A DNA stretch of 64,000 bases from Paralithodes platypus (GCA_032716605.1 CM064538.1:22601451-22665450); one strand, 5' to 3'. Shown: positions 18,326-28,763, counted from the first letter of the stretch. Notes: a model not told the origin generated them from the sequence alone. Numbers and translations: made by a program.

Positions 18326-20949
18326 ATCGAAATGGAGGTGGCGTTTTACTTTATATCAAAGAAAGTCTTAACCCTACCATCTTGTCAAAACCTCAAATTG
18401 TGAACGTCGACACATCTTTTGTGCTAATAAAGAATAATAAAGGTACCAAAATAATACTTGCATTAATATACAGACCTCCAGCTCAATCAGTGCAACCTGA
18501 CCGAGAAATTTACGAACAAATTGCAGATGTAAGTAACTCACAAGATACCGTAATTTTTGGTGACTTTAATTTACCTGTGACCAAATGGGGCGATACTCTT
18601 ACTTCACACTCCGGACATGACTTGTATACGAACTTGCAAGAGAGTTCGCTTTATCAATTTGTTGGAACGCCGACCCGTGGTAATAACGTTCTTGACATTG
18701 TACTTGCAACAAAAGAAGACTTAATAGAGAATTTGAATGTTGGTGATGAATTCAGTAACAGCGACCATCATACGATAACTTTCACTTTAAAGTTTACTAG
18801 TAACGAACCAAATAGTAGCATCGAAAAAGTCCCTAATTTCAAGAAAGCAAACTTCCATAAACTTAGAGCTATGTTTAAAGAAACTGACTGGAGCTTTTTA
18901 ATTCACAAAAACGACATAAATACATCTTGGAAGTTATTCGAAGCCACTTACGTAAAAGCAGTGCAAGACTGCATACCATCGAAAACTCGGCGTCCAGGCC
19001 ATAATAATAAGCCCAAATGGTGGAATAAAGATATTTCAAACTGCCTGCTTGCTAAAAAAATTTGTTATAATGATAGATTAAAATCCTCACAAAATGACGA
19101 AGAACTGCTGAAATTTGTAGAGCTACGACGCAAAGCCAAAAAGTTAATTAAGCAAAGTAAAAAGACCTTAGAGTTACATATTGCGAATCAAAGTAAAACA
19201 AACCCGAAAGAATTCTATAGTTATATCAGAAAGAAAAAAGTAGTTACTTCAACTGTTGGACCGTTAGTCGATGAAAATGGAGAATACACCAAAGACGAAG
19301 AACAAATGAGTAATGCCCTCAATACCTTCTTTGCATCAGTTTTTACAACAGAAGACCTCAGTGATATCCCTACACCATCGCCGATTCAGATTGATAATTC
19401 AGATGTTTTAAGCAATATCCCCGTTACAGAGAGAGAAGTATTGAATTGTTTAGATAAACTCAAGGTAAATAAAACGCCTGGACCTGATACAATCTCGCCT
19501 ATAGTTCTAAAGGAAGCTAAGGATGAGCTCTCTAAACCACTGACATTACTATTCAATAAATCCTTGCAGTCTGGAACTATGCACGATCAGTGGAAGCTAG
19601 CCAACGTAACACCGATATTCAAAAAAGGCAGCAAAACCGTATCCAGTAACTATCGTCCAATTAGCTTAACCTCAGTTGTATGTAAAATGCTAGAAACGGT
19701 CATACGAGACAGACTCGTAAATCACTTAGAGGAAAATAACATACTTAAAGATACTCAACACGGCTTTCGTAAAAAACGTTCCTGTTTAACAAACCTCTTA
19801 GACTTCTTCCACGATATCCTCAACCTCTACGATGAGAGTAAAGCTGTAGATATTATATACCTTGATTTTCAAAAGGCCTTTGACAAAGTTCCCCACAAAC
19901 GTTTACTGCTAAAACTAAAAGCGCATGGAATACAAGACGGTGTGTTGAAATGGATAGAAAATTGGCTCAGCGACAGAAAACAAAGAGTAGTCATAAACGG
20001 TAAGGCATCAAAATGGACCAATGTAAGTAGCGGGGTACCCCAGGGATCGGTACTAGGACCAATTCTCTTTCTAATTTACATCAACGACATAGATGAGGGT
20101 CTCACCTGTACAATCTCAAAATTTGCTGACGATACAAAAATTGCAAATAGCGTACTCTCAAAAGAACATGTTGACGATATGCAACACAATCTAGATAAAT
20201 TGTCATGTTGGGCCCAAATTTGGCAAATGAGTTTCAATGCGGATAAATGTAAAGTACTACATATCGGATACCTAAATGAGAAAGCAAACTATTCGATGAA
20301 TGGCACTCAGCTTAAGAATGTAAACAGAGAAACCGATCTGGGAGTAACAATATCGAGTAACCTAAAACCGAGTCAACAATGTTCAGAAGTTGTTAAGAAG
20401 GCAAACAAAATAATTGGCTTTATAGGCAGGTCATTTGAGCATAAATCCAAAGAAGTTATCCTAACCCTTTACAATTCCTTAGTCCGCCCTCTTCTGGAAT
20501 ACTGCGTTCAATCCTGGTGCCCTTATTACCAAAAAGATATAAACAAGCTAGAACGAGTTCAACGTAGAGTTACCAAAATGATACCTAGCCTAAAGAACAA
20601 ACCATACGAAGAGCGTCTTAGAGAATTAAATCTATTTCCTTTAACCCAGCGCAGATTAAGAGGCGACTTAATTCAAGTGTTCAAAATCATCAAAGGCATC
20701 GACAATATGAACTGTAGTAAGTACTTCACTATCGACCAATCTAATTACACGCGGGGAAACGGTTGCAAAATTATTGGTAAATCTTTTAACTCGCACGAAT
20801 CTAAGAATTTCTTCTTCAATCGAGTTGTCAACTTGTGGAATGGGCTTCCCCGAAACGTTATAGACTGCATCACCGTTGATTCATTTAAACTCCGCCTAGA
20901 CAAATATCTCGCATCAAACCCGCGACTGACTGCGTTTGTAAATGAATAA
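18326..20949 (+). pseudogene. Endonuclease plus reverse transcriptase ORF of copy D
   Basis: Continues the endonuclease in the next frame (NRNGGGVLLYIK from about 18325). The first methionine is at 18382, giving 855 codons. Counting from there: IYRPP at 29-33, GDFNLP at 60-65 and SDHH at 127-130 complete the AP-endonuclease catalytic set. The RT domain follows with NYRPISLTS, HGFRKKRSC, YLDFQKAFDKV at 493-503 (motif A Asp), GVPQGSVLGP at 551-560 (motif B) and FADD at 581-584 (motif C). The C-terminal ~200 residues include W-C-P-Y-Y, LERVQRRVTKM and DSFKLRLDKYL. All catalytic residues are present, so only the single frameshift and the 5' truncation visibly inactivate this copy. The true start of ORF2 is upstream in the shifted frame. 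Confidence 0.93.
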
Positions 20950-21179
20950 CTTTATTTTATCCCCCCCTCAGTTACTAACCCATCTGTCCCCTACTAACTT
21001 CCTAATCCTGCCACGGACATTAGTTCCAGGGCAGTAATTCCCTTTCCAATGTTCCCTTACCCACTCTAAACCACTGTTTGGACACTTGATCCTCAGTGTT
21101 TTGGAGGACAAGCAACCTAGAAGGGTCACTGGATCTGTTGTTGCTTGATTTCCTTTGTACTCCTCATCCCCCCCTCCCC

Positions 21180-21344
21180 TTCTCTCCATCTCTCCCTCTC
21201 TCTCCTTTCCTCTCTCGTTCTCCTCGTTTCTGTTTTCCTCCTTTTTTTCCTTCTCACTCCTTCTTTCGTTGTATTTCTCACTTTCACACACACTCACACT
21301 CGCTCTCTCTCTATATATATTTTCTCTCTCTTTATCTCTTCTCT

Positions 21345-21397
<53 letters not shown>

Positions 21398-21595
21398 TTC
21401 TTCTCTCTTTATCCTCGTGATCTTTGGTTACTTTTTGCTCTCGGCTTATCGTAGGTGAGAGTTTTTCTCTCTCTTTTCTTTCTTGCTCTTTCTTTCGTTC
21501 TCTTTCTCACTTTCACAGACACACACTCTCTCTCTCTCTCTTTCTTCTCGTGAACTTTCTCTGCCTCTCGTTGTTTCTCTCTCTCTCTCTCTTTC
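21180..21595. repeat. Pyrimidine-rich tract with (TC)n
   Basis: Separates copy D from the family 2 fragment. It includes (TC)20 near 21355-21394. Leu/Ser frames are by-products. Confidence 0.93.
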
Positions 21596-21944
21596 TCAAA
21601 GAGTGGAATAGTTTACCAAGGGAGGAGGTCGATAGTAATACAATTAATACGTTAAAGAAAAGACTGGACAATCATATGATGGAGATTGGATTAATATGAA
21701 TGAATCAGTTAACATGTAAGTGTAAATTCCCTTTCAGACGAAATTCTGTCTATACTCTATAAAAACTTTCCTTGTGGGCATTTCCTAACCCATAAGGTTA
21801 CAATGTATCCTATTTTCCGGTACGTTTTTTTAACCGGAGAGTCTCGAGGGTAGGGAGAGAGCCTTCTATTTTGTTTGCTATCCTATTCTTCTATTATAAC
21901 CTGTTCCTGTCCAGTAGTATTACGGCTGTGTGGTCTGAGTAGCT
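21596..21944 (+). pseudogene. Family 2 non-LTR: last codons of RT ORF and 3' UTR
   Basis: Begins in a CTCTTTCTC tract and reads KEWNSLPREEVDSNTINTLK followed by KRLDNHMMEIGLI and stop at 21699. This is the typical C-terminus of CR1/jockey ORF2 (W-N-x-L-P...T-F/L-K-x-x-L-D). It matches the family 2 copy at 32705-33257 (WNKLPEKVVQCKTIDTFK). The 3' UTR contains TTCTTCTATTATAACCTG, CAGTAGTATTACGGC and GTGTGGTCTGAGTAG, then passes directly into the decamer array. Confidence 0.8.
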
Positions 21945-22620
21945 TATATGTGTAACTCTCTGTGTAACTCTGTATAACTCTGTATAACTCTGTATAACTC
22001 TGTATAACTCTGTATAACTCTGTGTAACTCTGTATAACTGTGTAACTCTGTGTAACTCTGTATAACTCTGTGTAACTCTGTATAACTCTGTGTAACTCTG
22101 TGTAACTCTGTATAACTCTGTATAACTCTGTGTAACTATGTATAACTCTGTATAACTCTATATAACTCTGTATAACTCTATATAACTCTGTATAACTCTT
22201 TGTAACTCTGTATAACTCTGTGTAACTCTGTGGAACTCTGCATAACTCTGTGTAACTATGTATAACTGTATAACTCTGTATAACTCTGTGTAACTCTATA
22301 ACTCTGTGTAACTCTGTATTACTGTATAACTCTGTATAACTCTGTGGAACTTTGTATAACTCTGTATAACTCTGTGTAACTCTGTGTAACTCTGGATAAC
22401 TCTGTGGAACTATGTATAACTCTGTATAACTCTGTGTAACTCTATAACTCTGTATAACTCTGTGTAACTCTGTATAACTCTGTGTAACTCTGTATAACTG
22501 CATACCTCTGTGTAACTAGACCTGTTATTGCTTGATTTCCTTCCTTTTTAACTATGTGTAACTCTGTGTACGTAATTGTAACTCTGTATAACTCTGTGTA
22601 CGTAACTCTTCTTCCCCTCG
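21945..22620. repeat. 10-bp array (TGTATAACTC)n derived from family 2 tail
   Basis: About 60 decamers alternating TGTATAACTC and TGTGTAACTC, with a few 8- and 12-bp slips. It starts at the point where other family 2 copies carry one or two tail units. Minus-strand ELYRVTQSY-type frames exist only because three decamers equal ten codons. Confidence 0.95.
22513..22547 (+). mobile_element. Family 1 3'-terminal scrap within the decamer array
   Basis: ACTAGACCTGTTATTGCTTG and ATTTCCTT match the last ~35 bp of family 1 (GATCTGTTGTTGCTTGATTTCC). Confidence 0.65.
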
Positions 22621-22699
22621 TGTACAGCACTTCAAAGTCTACATGACCCCCTTGAAACGTCTGAGGCCGAGGTCAGACTGTAATACACACACAGACACA

Positions 22700-22711
22700 C
22701 ACAATATTATA

Positions 22712-22763
<52 letters not shown>

Positions 22764-22795
22764 TATATACTATATATACAATATATATATAAAAC
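22700..22795. repeat. (AT)n microsatellite
   Basis: Alternating AT with TATACAGTATATACTATATA interruptions. The adjoining 22800-23035 stretch is AT-rich with no recognisable feature. Confidence 0.9.
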
Positions 22796-23037
22796 GAGAT
22801 GTGTAAATATGTATACATAATACAGTATAATATATTAACTTTAATATTTGTGAAGACTATATAATAGAAAGGAAAATAATTCCACAAATAAATCTATTAA
22901 AACAAACGGATAATAGGCTTAAGAGATCACTATATTGGGAGTATAAATGATTCTTTGCAATAAAGTAACAGAAGGCTAAATAAATCCCCTTTAGTCGAGC
23001 TATTGGTATATCATCTTAGATCAATTACTGAGTTCTA

Positions 23038-23125
23038 TGACTGTCTGTCTGTCTGTATGTCTCTCTCTTTCTGTCTGTATGTCTGTATGTCTCTCTCTTT
23101 CTGTCTGTCTGTATGTATGTCTCTC

Positions 23126-23158
<33 letters not shown>

Positions 23159-23200
23159 GTCATACATACATACACACAGCACGGACACACAGATAATTCA

Positions 23201-23252
<52 letters not shown>

Positions 23253-23335
23253 CTCTTTCTCTCACACACAAAAAACGCACGCACAGAACACAGATTCTCT
23301 CTCTCTCTTTCTCTCACTCACTCACTCACTCACTC

Positions 23336-23395
<60 letters not shown>

Positions 23396-23400
23396 GGTAT
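23038..23400. repeat. (GTCT)n, (TC)n and (CACT)n cluster
   Basis: GTCTGTCTGTATGTCTCTCT repeats at 23041-23160, then two (TC)n runs. No gene. Confidence 0.93.
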
Positions 23401-23492
23401 TAATGCTCTTTCTCTAGCATAGACATTATCCATAGTTTTATTATTTACAATATATAATTACTTATTTATTAATATTTATTGTCAATACACTC

Positions 23493-23537
<45 letters not shown>

Positions 23538-23640
23538 ATTAATGCTCTTTCTCTAGCATAGATATTATCCTTAGTGTTTTATTATATACTATATATAATT
23601 ACTTATTTATTAATATTTATTGTCAACACACTCTCTCTCT
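23394..23640. repeat. ~100-bp duplication around (TC)n
   Basis: CGGTATTAATGCTCTTTCTC through ATTTATTGTCAAYACACTC occurs at about 23394-23492 and 23535-23630, separated by (TC)n. A third diverged partial copy reaches 23740. Confidence 0.9.
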
Positions 23641-23792
23641 CTTCCTCCCTCCCTCCCCCCTCCTTCTCTCTCTCACTCTCTCTCAATGTTTATTTAATTA
23701 CGTTATTTCTTTACTTATTTATTCATGTCTTGTCAATACTCTCTCTCTCTCTCTCCCTCCCTCTCTCTCTATCTTCCTCCCTCCCTCCCCAA

Positions 23793-24729
23793 AATGGACC
23801 AATGTAAGTAGCGGGGTACCCCAGGGATCGGTACTAGGACCAATTCTCTTTCTAATTTACATCAACGACATAGATGAGGGTCTCACCTGTACAATCTCAA
23901 AATTTGCTGACGATACAAAAATTGCAAATAGCGTACTCTCAAAAGAACAAGTTGACGATATGCAACACAATCTAGATAAATTGTCATGTTGGGCCCAAAT
24001 TTGGCAAATGATTTCAATGCGGATAAATGTAAAGTACTACATATCGGATACCTAAATGAGAAAGCAAACTATTCGATGAATGGCACTCAGCTTAAGAATG
24101 TAAACAGAGAAACCGATCTGGGAGTAACAATATCGAGTAACCTAAAACCGAGTCAACAATGTTCAGAAGTTGTTAAGAAGGCAAACAAAATAATTGGCTT
24201 TATAGGCAGGTCATTTGAGCATAAATCCAAAGAAGTTATCCTAACCCTTTACAATTCATTAGTCCGCCCTCTTCTGGAATACTGCGTTCAATCCTGGTGC
24301 CCTTATTACCAAAAAGATATAAACAAGCTAGAACGAGTTCAACGTAGAGTTACCAAAATGATACCTAGCCTAAAGAACAAACCATACGAAGAGCGTCTTA
24401 GAGAATTAAATCTATTTCCTTTAACCCAGTGCAGATTAAGAGGTGACTTAATTCAAGTGTTCAAAATCATCAAAGGCATCGACAATATGAACTGTAGTAA
24501 GTACTTCACTATTGACCAATCTAATTACACGCGGGGAAACGGTTGCAAAATTATTGGTAAATCTTTTAACTCACACGAATCTAAGAATTTCTTCTTCAAT
24601 CGAGTTGTCAACTTGTGGAATGGGCTTCCCCGAAACGTTATAGACTGCATCACCGTTGATTCATTTAAACTCCGCCTAGACAAATATCTCGCATCAAACC
24701 CGCGACTGACTGCGTTTGTAAATGAATAA
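23793..24729 (+). pseudogene. RT C-terminal ORF of copy E (frameshifted)
   Basis: Encodes motif B (GVPQGSVLGP near 23812), FADDTK (near 23905) and, after the one-base loss near 24009, the C-terminal 240 residues ending FVNE in the next frame. Motif A and the endonuclease are absent through truncation. Differences from copy D are few (R to C in LTQCRLRGD). Confidence 0.9.
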
Positions 24730-24951
24730 CTTTATTTTATCCCCCCTCAGTTACTAACCCATCTGTCCCCTACTAACTTCCTAATCCTGCCACGGACATT
24801 AGTTCCAGGGCAGTAATTCCCTTTCCAATGTTCCCTTACCCACTCTAAACCACTGTTTGGACACTTGATCCTCAGTGTTTTGGAGGACAAGCAACCTAGA
24901 AGGGTCACTAGATCTGTTGTTGCTTGATTTCCTTTGTACTCCTTTGTACTC
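23793..24951 (+). mobile_element. Family 1 element, 5'-truncated (copy E)
   Basis: Homology to copy D starts at AAAATGGACCAATG in the RT domain, immediately after a CCTCC/(TC)n tract. It runs through the stop at 24729 and the 3' UTR to a tail of two perfect TTTGTACTCC units, then CCTCC and (TC)28. By eye it is nearly identical to D over the coding part, so both are recent. One base is missing near 24009 (ATGATTTC for ATGAGTTTC), which shifts the frame. Confidence 0.95.
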
Positions 24952-24959
24952 CCTCCTCC

Positions 24960-24960
24960 C

Positions 24961-25035
<75 letters not shown>
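24960..25035. repeat. (TC)n then (CA)n
   Basis: Follows the tail of copy E with no gap beyond CCTCCTCCCCC. Confidence 0.96.
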
Positions 25036-25167
25036 GGAATCTTTCTCCCCGACTTTCTTTGCTCTCGCTAATCCTCATCTAATTAGCTTTAATATTTATG
25101 GCAATCACTTTTATCCCAGTTAAGTTTTCTCCACCACCTAATTCTCTTCTGGAATATTATCTGGCGA

Positions 25168-26190
25168 GAGGTTGGTTTATCGGTTTATCGGTCTATCGGT
25201 GTATTGGTCTATCGGTTGTTTGGTGTATCAGTCAATCGGTTTATCGGTCTATCAGTTATTTTGTCTATCGGTGTATCGTTTTTTTGTTATCGGTTGTACG
25301 GTCTATCGGTGTATTGGTTTATCGGTGTATCAGTCTATCGGTGTATTGGTCTATCGGTTGTTTGGTCTATCGGTGTATCAGTCTATCGGATATTTGGTCT
25401 ATCGGTGTATTGGTCTATCGGTGTATTGGTCTATCGGTCTATCGGTTATTTGGTCTATCAGTTTTTTGGTCTATCTGTGTATAATGTTTTTGGTCTATCG
25501 GTGTATCGGTCTATTGGTTGTTTGGTCTATCGGTAATTTGGTTTATCGGTATATCGGTCTATCGGTAATTTGGTTTATCGGTGTATCGGTCTATCGGTTG
25601 TGTGGTTTATCGGTGTATCGGTTATTTGGTCTATCGGTCTATCCGTTATTTGGTCTATCTGTTGTTTTGTCTAGGTATCTTATCTAGGTATCTATGTCTA
25701 GGTATCTAGGTATCTAGGTTCTTCGGTCTATCGGTTGTTTGGTCTATCATTTTTTTGGTCTATCAGTGTGTCGGTCTATCGGTTGTTTGGTCTATCGGTT
25801 GTTTGGTCTATCCGTGTATCAGTCTATCGGTTGTTTGGTATATCGGTGTATCGGTCTATCGGTTATTAGACCTATCGGTTATTTGGTCTATCGGTTCTTT
25901 GGTCTATCGGCTGTTTGGTCTATTGGTGTATCAGTCTATCGGTTGGTTGGTCTGTCTATCGGTTGTTTGGTCTATCGGTGTATTGGTCTATCGGTATACT
26001 AGTCTATTGGTTGTTCGGTCTATCGGTTGTTTGGTCTATCGGTCATTCGGTCTATCGGTCATTCGGTCATTCGGTCTATTGGTCATTCGGTCTATCGGTC
26101 ATTCGGTCTATCGGTCATTCAGTCTATGGTTGTTTGGTTGGTCTATTGGTTGGTTGGTCTGTCTATCGGTTGGTTGGTCTATCGGTTATT
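25168..26190. repeat. 1-kb array of TATCGGTC-type 8/24-bp repeats
   Basis: The octamer TATCGGTC and variants (TATCAGTC, TATTGGTC, GTTTGGTC) alternate to form ~24-bp higher units such as TATCGGTTGTTTGGTC. A GGTATCTA variant block occurs at 25665-25715 and a GGTCATTC block at 26040-26120. Because 24 is divisible by three, all frames stay open (LSVYWSIG strings), which is not coding evidence. Confidence 0.95.
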
Positions 26191-26191
26191 T

Positions 26192-26353
26192 AGGGCGAAG
26201 CGTCTTCTATCGCCCACCTAATGAGATGAAGCGTCATATCATCTAGAAATGAATGGGGTGAAGGGTCTTATCATCATCAAACTAATGGGGTGAAACATCT
26301 TATAATCTCCAGACTAAATGGCGATCAAAAAAACTACCCCCCCCCCACCCCAC
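26192..26353 (-). mobile_element. MITE alpha-like fragment with extra modules
   Basis: Three to four copies of the alpha module in reverse (AATGGGGTGAAGGGTCTTAT, AACTAATGGGGTGAAACATC, and so on) but none of the hairpin portion. Confidence 0.65.
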
Positions 26354-26361
26354 AGGAACCA

Positions 26362-26685
26362 AAGAGGGTTTTGTGGTCCTTTTTTGAGATTTTAAAACGT
26401 TTGCCATATTAGTTTGTCGATTTTAAGACCTTCGGCTCCACTTCTTTGTCAATATTTAGACCTTTCGTGCCCTTTAGCTGCCGATTTTTGTTTCCTGGCG
26501 AGCGATAGCAAGCCTGTAATTGTGAAGGAATCGACCTTCGGCCTTGACATTTTTCTACCGAAAAATGTACAAATTAGTCTTGAAGAGGGATCTAATGGAT
26601 GTTTGTTTTAAGATTTATGGAGGTCTAGGGAGGAAACTAAAAACTAATTGAATATATAAATAGACCCCAAAAATAACCAGTCCCC
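26362..26685 (+). mobile_element. MITE alpha, first link of a TTAA chain
   Basis: Module series, CCTGGCGAGCGATAGCAAGCC, TTTTTCTACCGAAAAA (perfect hairpin) and GGTCTAGGGAGGAAACT. The right terminus CCAGTCCCC meets TTAA at 26686-26689. The left terminus is degraded. Confidence 0.88.
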
Positions 26686-26689
26686 TTAA

Positions 26690-27004
26690 CCCGTTCACCA
26701 CCACTACGAAATTTCCATGATAGCCTGGTTACCATTAGACGATTTTCTTTAGTTTGTAATCTACCTATTATATTTGTTATACTCAGGCCCAAATCCCACT
26801 TTTCCTATTTTTGTTTCTTTCTTTTTTTCTCACATTTGTTTTTCTTTTTTCCTTTTTTTTTGGCGCCTCAAGACCTCTGCGACTCAAATGGGTGAATACG
26901 AGCTCATTAAACCCTCTTAGTAACATAAGTCCTTCTTAAACTGCATAAAATCATCTAATTTTAGCCAGAATCAAAGGTAAAAAGGCGTCATGGTGCTGAA
27001 GGGG
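26690..27004 (+). mobile_element. MITE gamma with a nested ~110-bp insert
   Basis: TTAA at 26686-26689 and 27005-27008. Terminal CCCGTTCACCACCACTACG pairs with the reverse complement of CCCCTTCAGCACCATGACG. Relative to 10629-10834, an extra segment (about 26771-26880, CAGGCCCAAATCCCACTTTT and T-rich DNA) interrupts it. The same segment occurs at about 60841-60912. Confidence 0.88.
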
Positions 27005-27008
27005 TTAA

Positions 27009-27214
27009 CCCTTTCTTTACAGGTGGCGTGATTTTACCCTTATTCTGGCTACTATTAGACGATTTTATTCAGCTTATAAAGGGCCTCCAGCAATTAACAG
27101 GCTTTGAACTATCTCACGTAACCCTTTTTACTACCACAGATCCTTCTTAAACTGCACAAAATCGTCTAAATATACCTGACTACAATGAAAAATACGTCGC
27201 CGGTACAGAAGGGG
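27009..27214 (+). mobile_element. MITE gamma, second subtype (206 bp)
   Basis: TTAA at 27005-27008 and 27215-27218. Arms CTATTAGACGATTTTATTCAG and CTGCACAAAATCGTCTAAAT face each other. Ends are CCCTTTCTTTACAGG and CGGTACAGAAGGGG. Confidence 0.88.
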
Positions 27215-27218
27215 TTAA

Positions 27219-27581
27219 GGGAGATGGGTCGTTTTTCTAGACACTCTTCTCCCTCATGCTTAGCGCCATTCGTTTTGAGATTTTAAGACTTTCGCCCCAT
27301 TAGTTTCTCGATTTTAACACCTTTCACCCCATTTCGTTGTCAATTTTAAGAGATGTCGTACCACTTTAGATGTCGATTTTTTCTGGCGAGCGATAACGAG
27401 CTTGTCATTTTTAGGGGAACCAGCCTTTGGCTGGGATATTTTTCTACCGAAAAATGTACACATTTATCTTGAAAGAGGGTTCAGGGGATATTTTTTTGTT
27501 TAAAGCTTGATGGAAGTCTAGGAAGGACAATCAAAATAATAAAATATCCATAAATGAGTTAATAAATAACCCAATTCCCCC
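27219..27581 (+). mobile_element. MITE alpha, complete reference copy (363 bp)
   Basis: TTAA at 27215-27218 and 27582-27585. Left GGGAGATGGGTCG, right CCAATTCCCCC. Layout: a GGGAGA leader with CTTCTCCCTCATGCTTAG; four tandem ~32-bp modules from about 27268 to 27385, each starting with a CCATT/CCACT word and carrying TTTTAAGA; TCTGGCGAGCGATAACGAGC; an ACCAGCCTTTGGCTGG hairpin; a TTTTTCTACCGAAAAATG hairpin; and AAGCTTGATGGAAGTCTAGG. No ORF. Confidence 0.93.
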
Positions 27582-27585
27582 TTAA

Positions 27586-27762
27586 CCCATTCTAGCAACT
27601 ATTAGACGTTTATATTAAGTTTAGGAAAGACGTCTACCGATTAGGAGGCCACAGATTATCCCAATTAATCCATTAAGCTACCATATATGCTTCCTATGCT
27701 TCATAACATCGTCTAAATGTAGCTGATATCAAATGCAAAATACGTCGTCGTTCTAGAAGGGG
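27586..27762 (+). mobile_element. MITE gamma, shortened copy
   Basis: TTAA at 27582-27585 and 27763-27766. It lost part of the left subterminal region but keeps CAACTATTAGACG and CATCGTCTAAATGTAG arms and the GTTCTAGAAGGGG end. Confidence 0.83.
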
Positions 27763-27817
27763 TTAAGGAGGGAGCACCCAACTGTAGACCACGACTGTCA
27801 ATAAACACACCATTATA

Positions 27818-27818
27818 A

Positions 27819-27895
<77 letters not shown>

Positions 27896-27912
27896 ACACA
27901 AACACACACACA
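27818..27912. repeat. (CA)n microsatellite
   Basis: About 38 CA dinucleotides with small breaks. Flanked by two copies of ACACACCATTATAAC-like words. Confidence 0.96.
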
Positions 27913-28020
27913 TCATTATAACCTCTGTACCTCACCCTACAATCACGGCAAAATAGGACATTATAAAATCTATACCCAGCAATTTTATTTTATTTTCTGG
28001 GTGGACTGCTGTAAAAAAAA

Positions 28021-28165
28021 TCACGATTGTTAACATGATCTACTTAACATAATTTATTTAACATGATTTTTTAACATGATATAATTAACATGATTTATTT
28101 AACATAATTGATTTAACATGATTTATATAACATGATTTATTTAACGTAAGTTATTTAATATATGT
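28021..28165. repeat. ~12-13-bp AT-rich array (TTTAACATGATTTA)
   Basis: TTAACATGATT / TTAACATAATT words repeat about ten times. Confidence 0.9.
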
Positions 28166-28174
28166 TTTAGTTTA

Positions 28175-28493
28175 TTCTATTGGCCTCCATCGAGCTTAGA
28201 AACAAACTCCAAGATATATTTATGCAATTTTCGGTAGAAAAATGTGTTGGCCGTAGGCCGGTTCCTTGTAAATTCCAGCCTTGCTATCGCTCACCAGGAA
28301 AAAATCAAACACCTTAATGGCACAGTTCAACTTAGTGAGAGACACTTGCTACAGGCAGTTTTGCCTTTTGTCTCCTCCATACACATAGAACAAAAAATTG
28401 TCATAACATTAACAAACAAATGAGGCGAACGTCTTAAAATGTCAACACTAATGGGGCTAAAAATAAGGGAGAAGGAGGTCCAGAAAAATCACC
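28175..28493 (-). mobile_element. MITE alpha invaded by a family J tail
   Basis: Reverse alpha copy: CCTCCATCGAGCTTAG, TTTTCGGTAGAAAAATG, GGCCGTAGGCCGG, CTATCGCTCACCAGG and two modules. Between about 28325 and 28405 the expected modules are replaced by family J 3'-UTR sequence (GAGACACTTGCTACAGGCAG, TTTTGTCTCC, CACATAGAACAAAAAA). Confidence 0.85.
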
Positions 28494-28572
28494 GTCAGTC
28501 AACATACACACAATACACCATCCGCTCTGGCTCTCTCTCTGCTTGCTTACGAGTACATTTTTCGATTTTTAC

Positions 28573-28631
28573 ACTAACCTAACCTAACCTAACCTAACCT
28601 AACCTAATCTAACCTAACTTACCTAACCTAA
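28573..28631. repeat. Interstitial (CCTAA)n telomere-type repeat
   Basis: Eight to ten CCTAA pentamers with two variants (CTAATCT, CTTACCT). TTAGG is the usual arthropod telomere unit. Confidence 0.93.
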
Positions 28632-28763
28632 TCGAAAACACTCCATTTCAACGTATTTTAAAGAGGTGTGTACCGATTATCTGTCGCCCCAAACCTCATG
28701 TACCTGTAAACCTACAAATATCCAGAGATTTGTACCAATAAACACACAACCGCTCGTCCACAC

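Larger units (their letters stand above)
17437..21164 (+). mobile_element. Family 1 CR1-like non-LTR retrotransposon, longest copy (D)
   Basis: A 3.7-kb element with esterase, AP-endonuclease and reverse-transcriptase coding regions, a 215-bp 3' UTR (20950-21164) and the 3' tail CTTTGTACTCC. It is 5'-truncated inside the esterase region at a C/T-rich tract, and the first 23 bp are duplicated (see 17437-17484). The 3' flank is also a long pyrimidine tract. The GDSL esterase in front of EN/RT and the short oligomeric tail rather than poly(A) favour the CR1 clade of the jockey superfamily. Coding capacity is lost through one frameshift near 18310-18330. Confidence 0.93.

Noticed and set aside
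21883..22630. 206-codon minus-strand frame of ELYRVTQSYT repeats
   Set aside because: A 10-bp array keeps a frame open over 30 bp by arithmetic. It coincides with the family 2 tail array.
25098..26246. Membrane-protein-like frames (LSVYWSIGCLVYR)
   Set aside because: Hydrophobicity comes from the TATCGGTC octamer. Three frames are open simultaneously, and there is no start context or domain.
27268..27385. Alpha modules as a mini CRISPR or riboswitch array
   Set aside because: Modules are tandem, without spacers, and recur identically in a dispersed MITE family.
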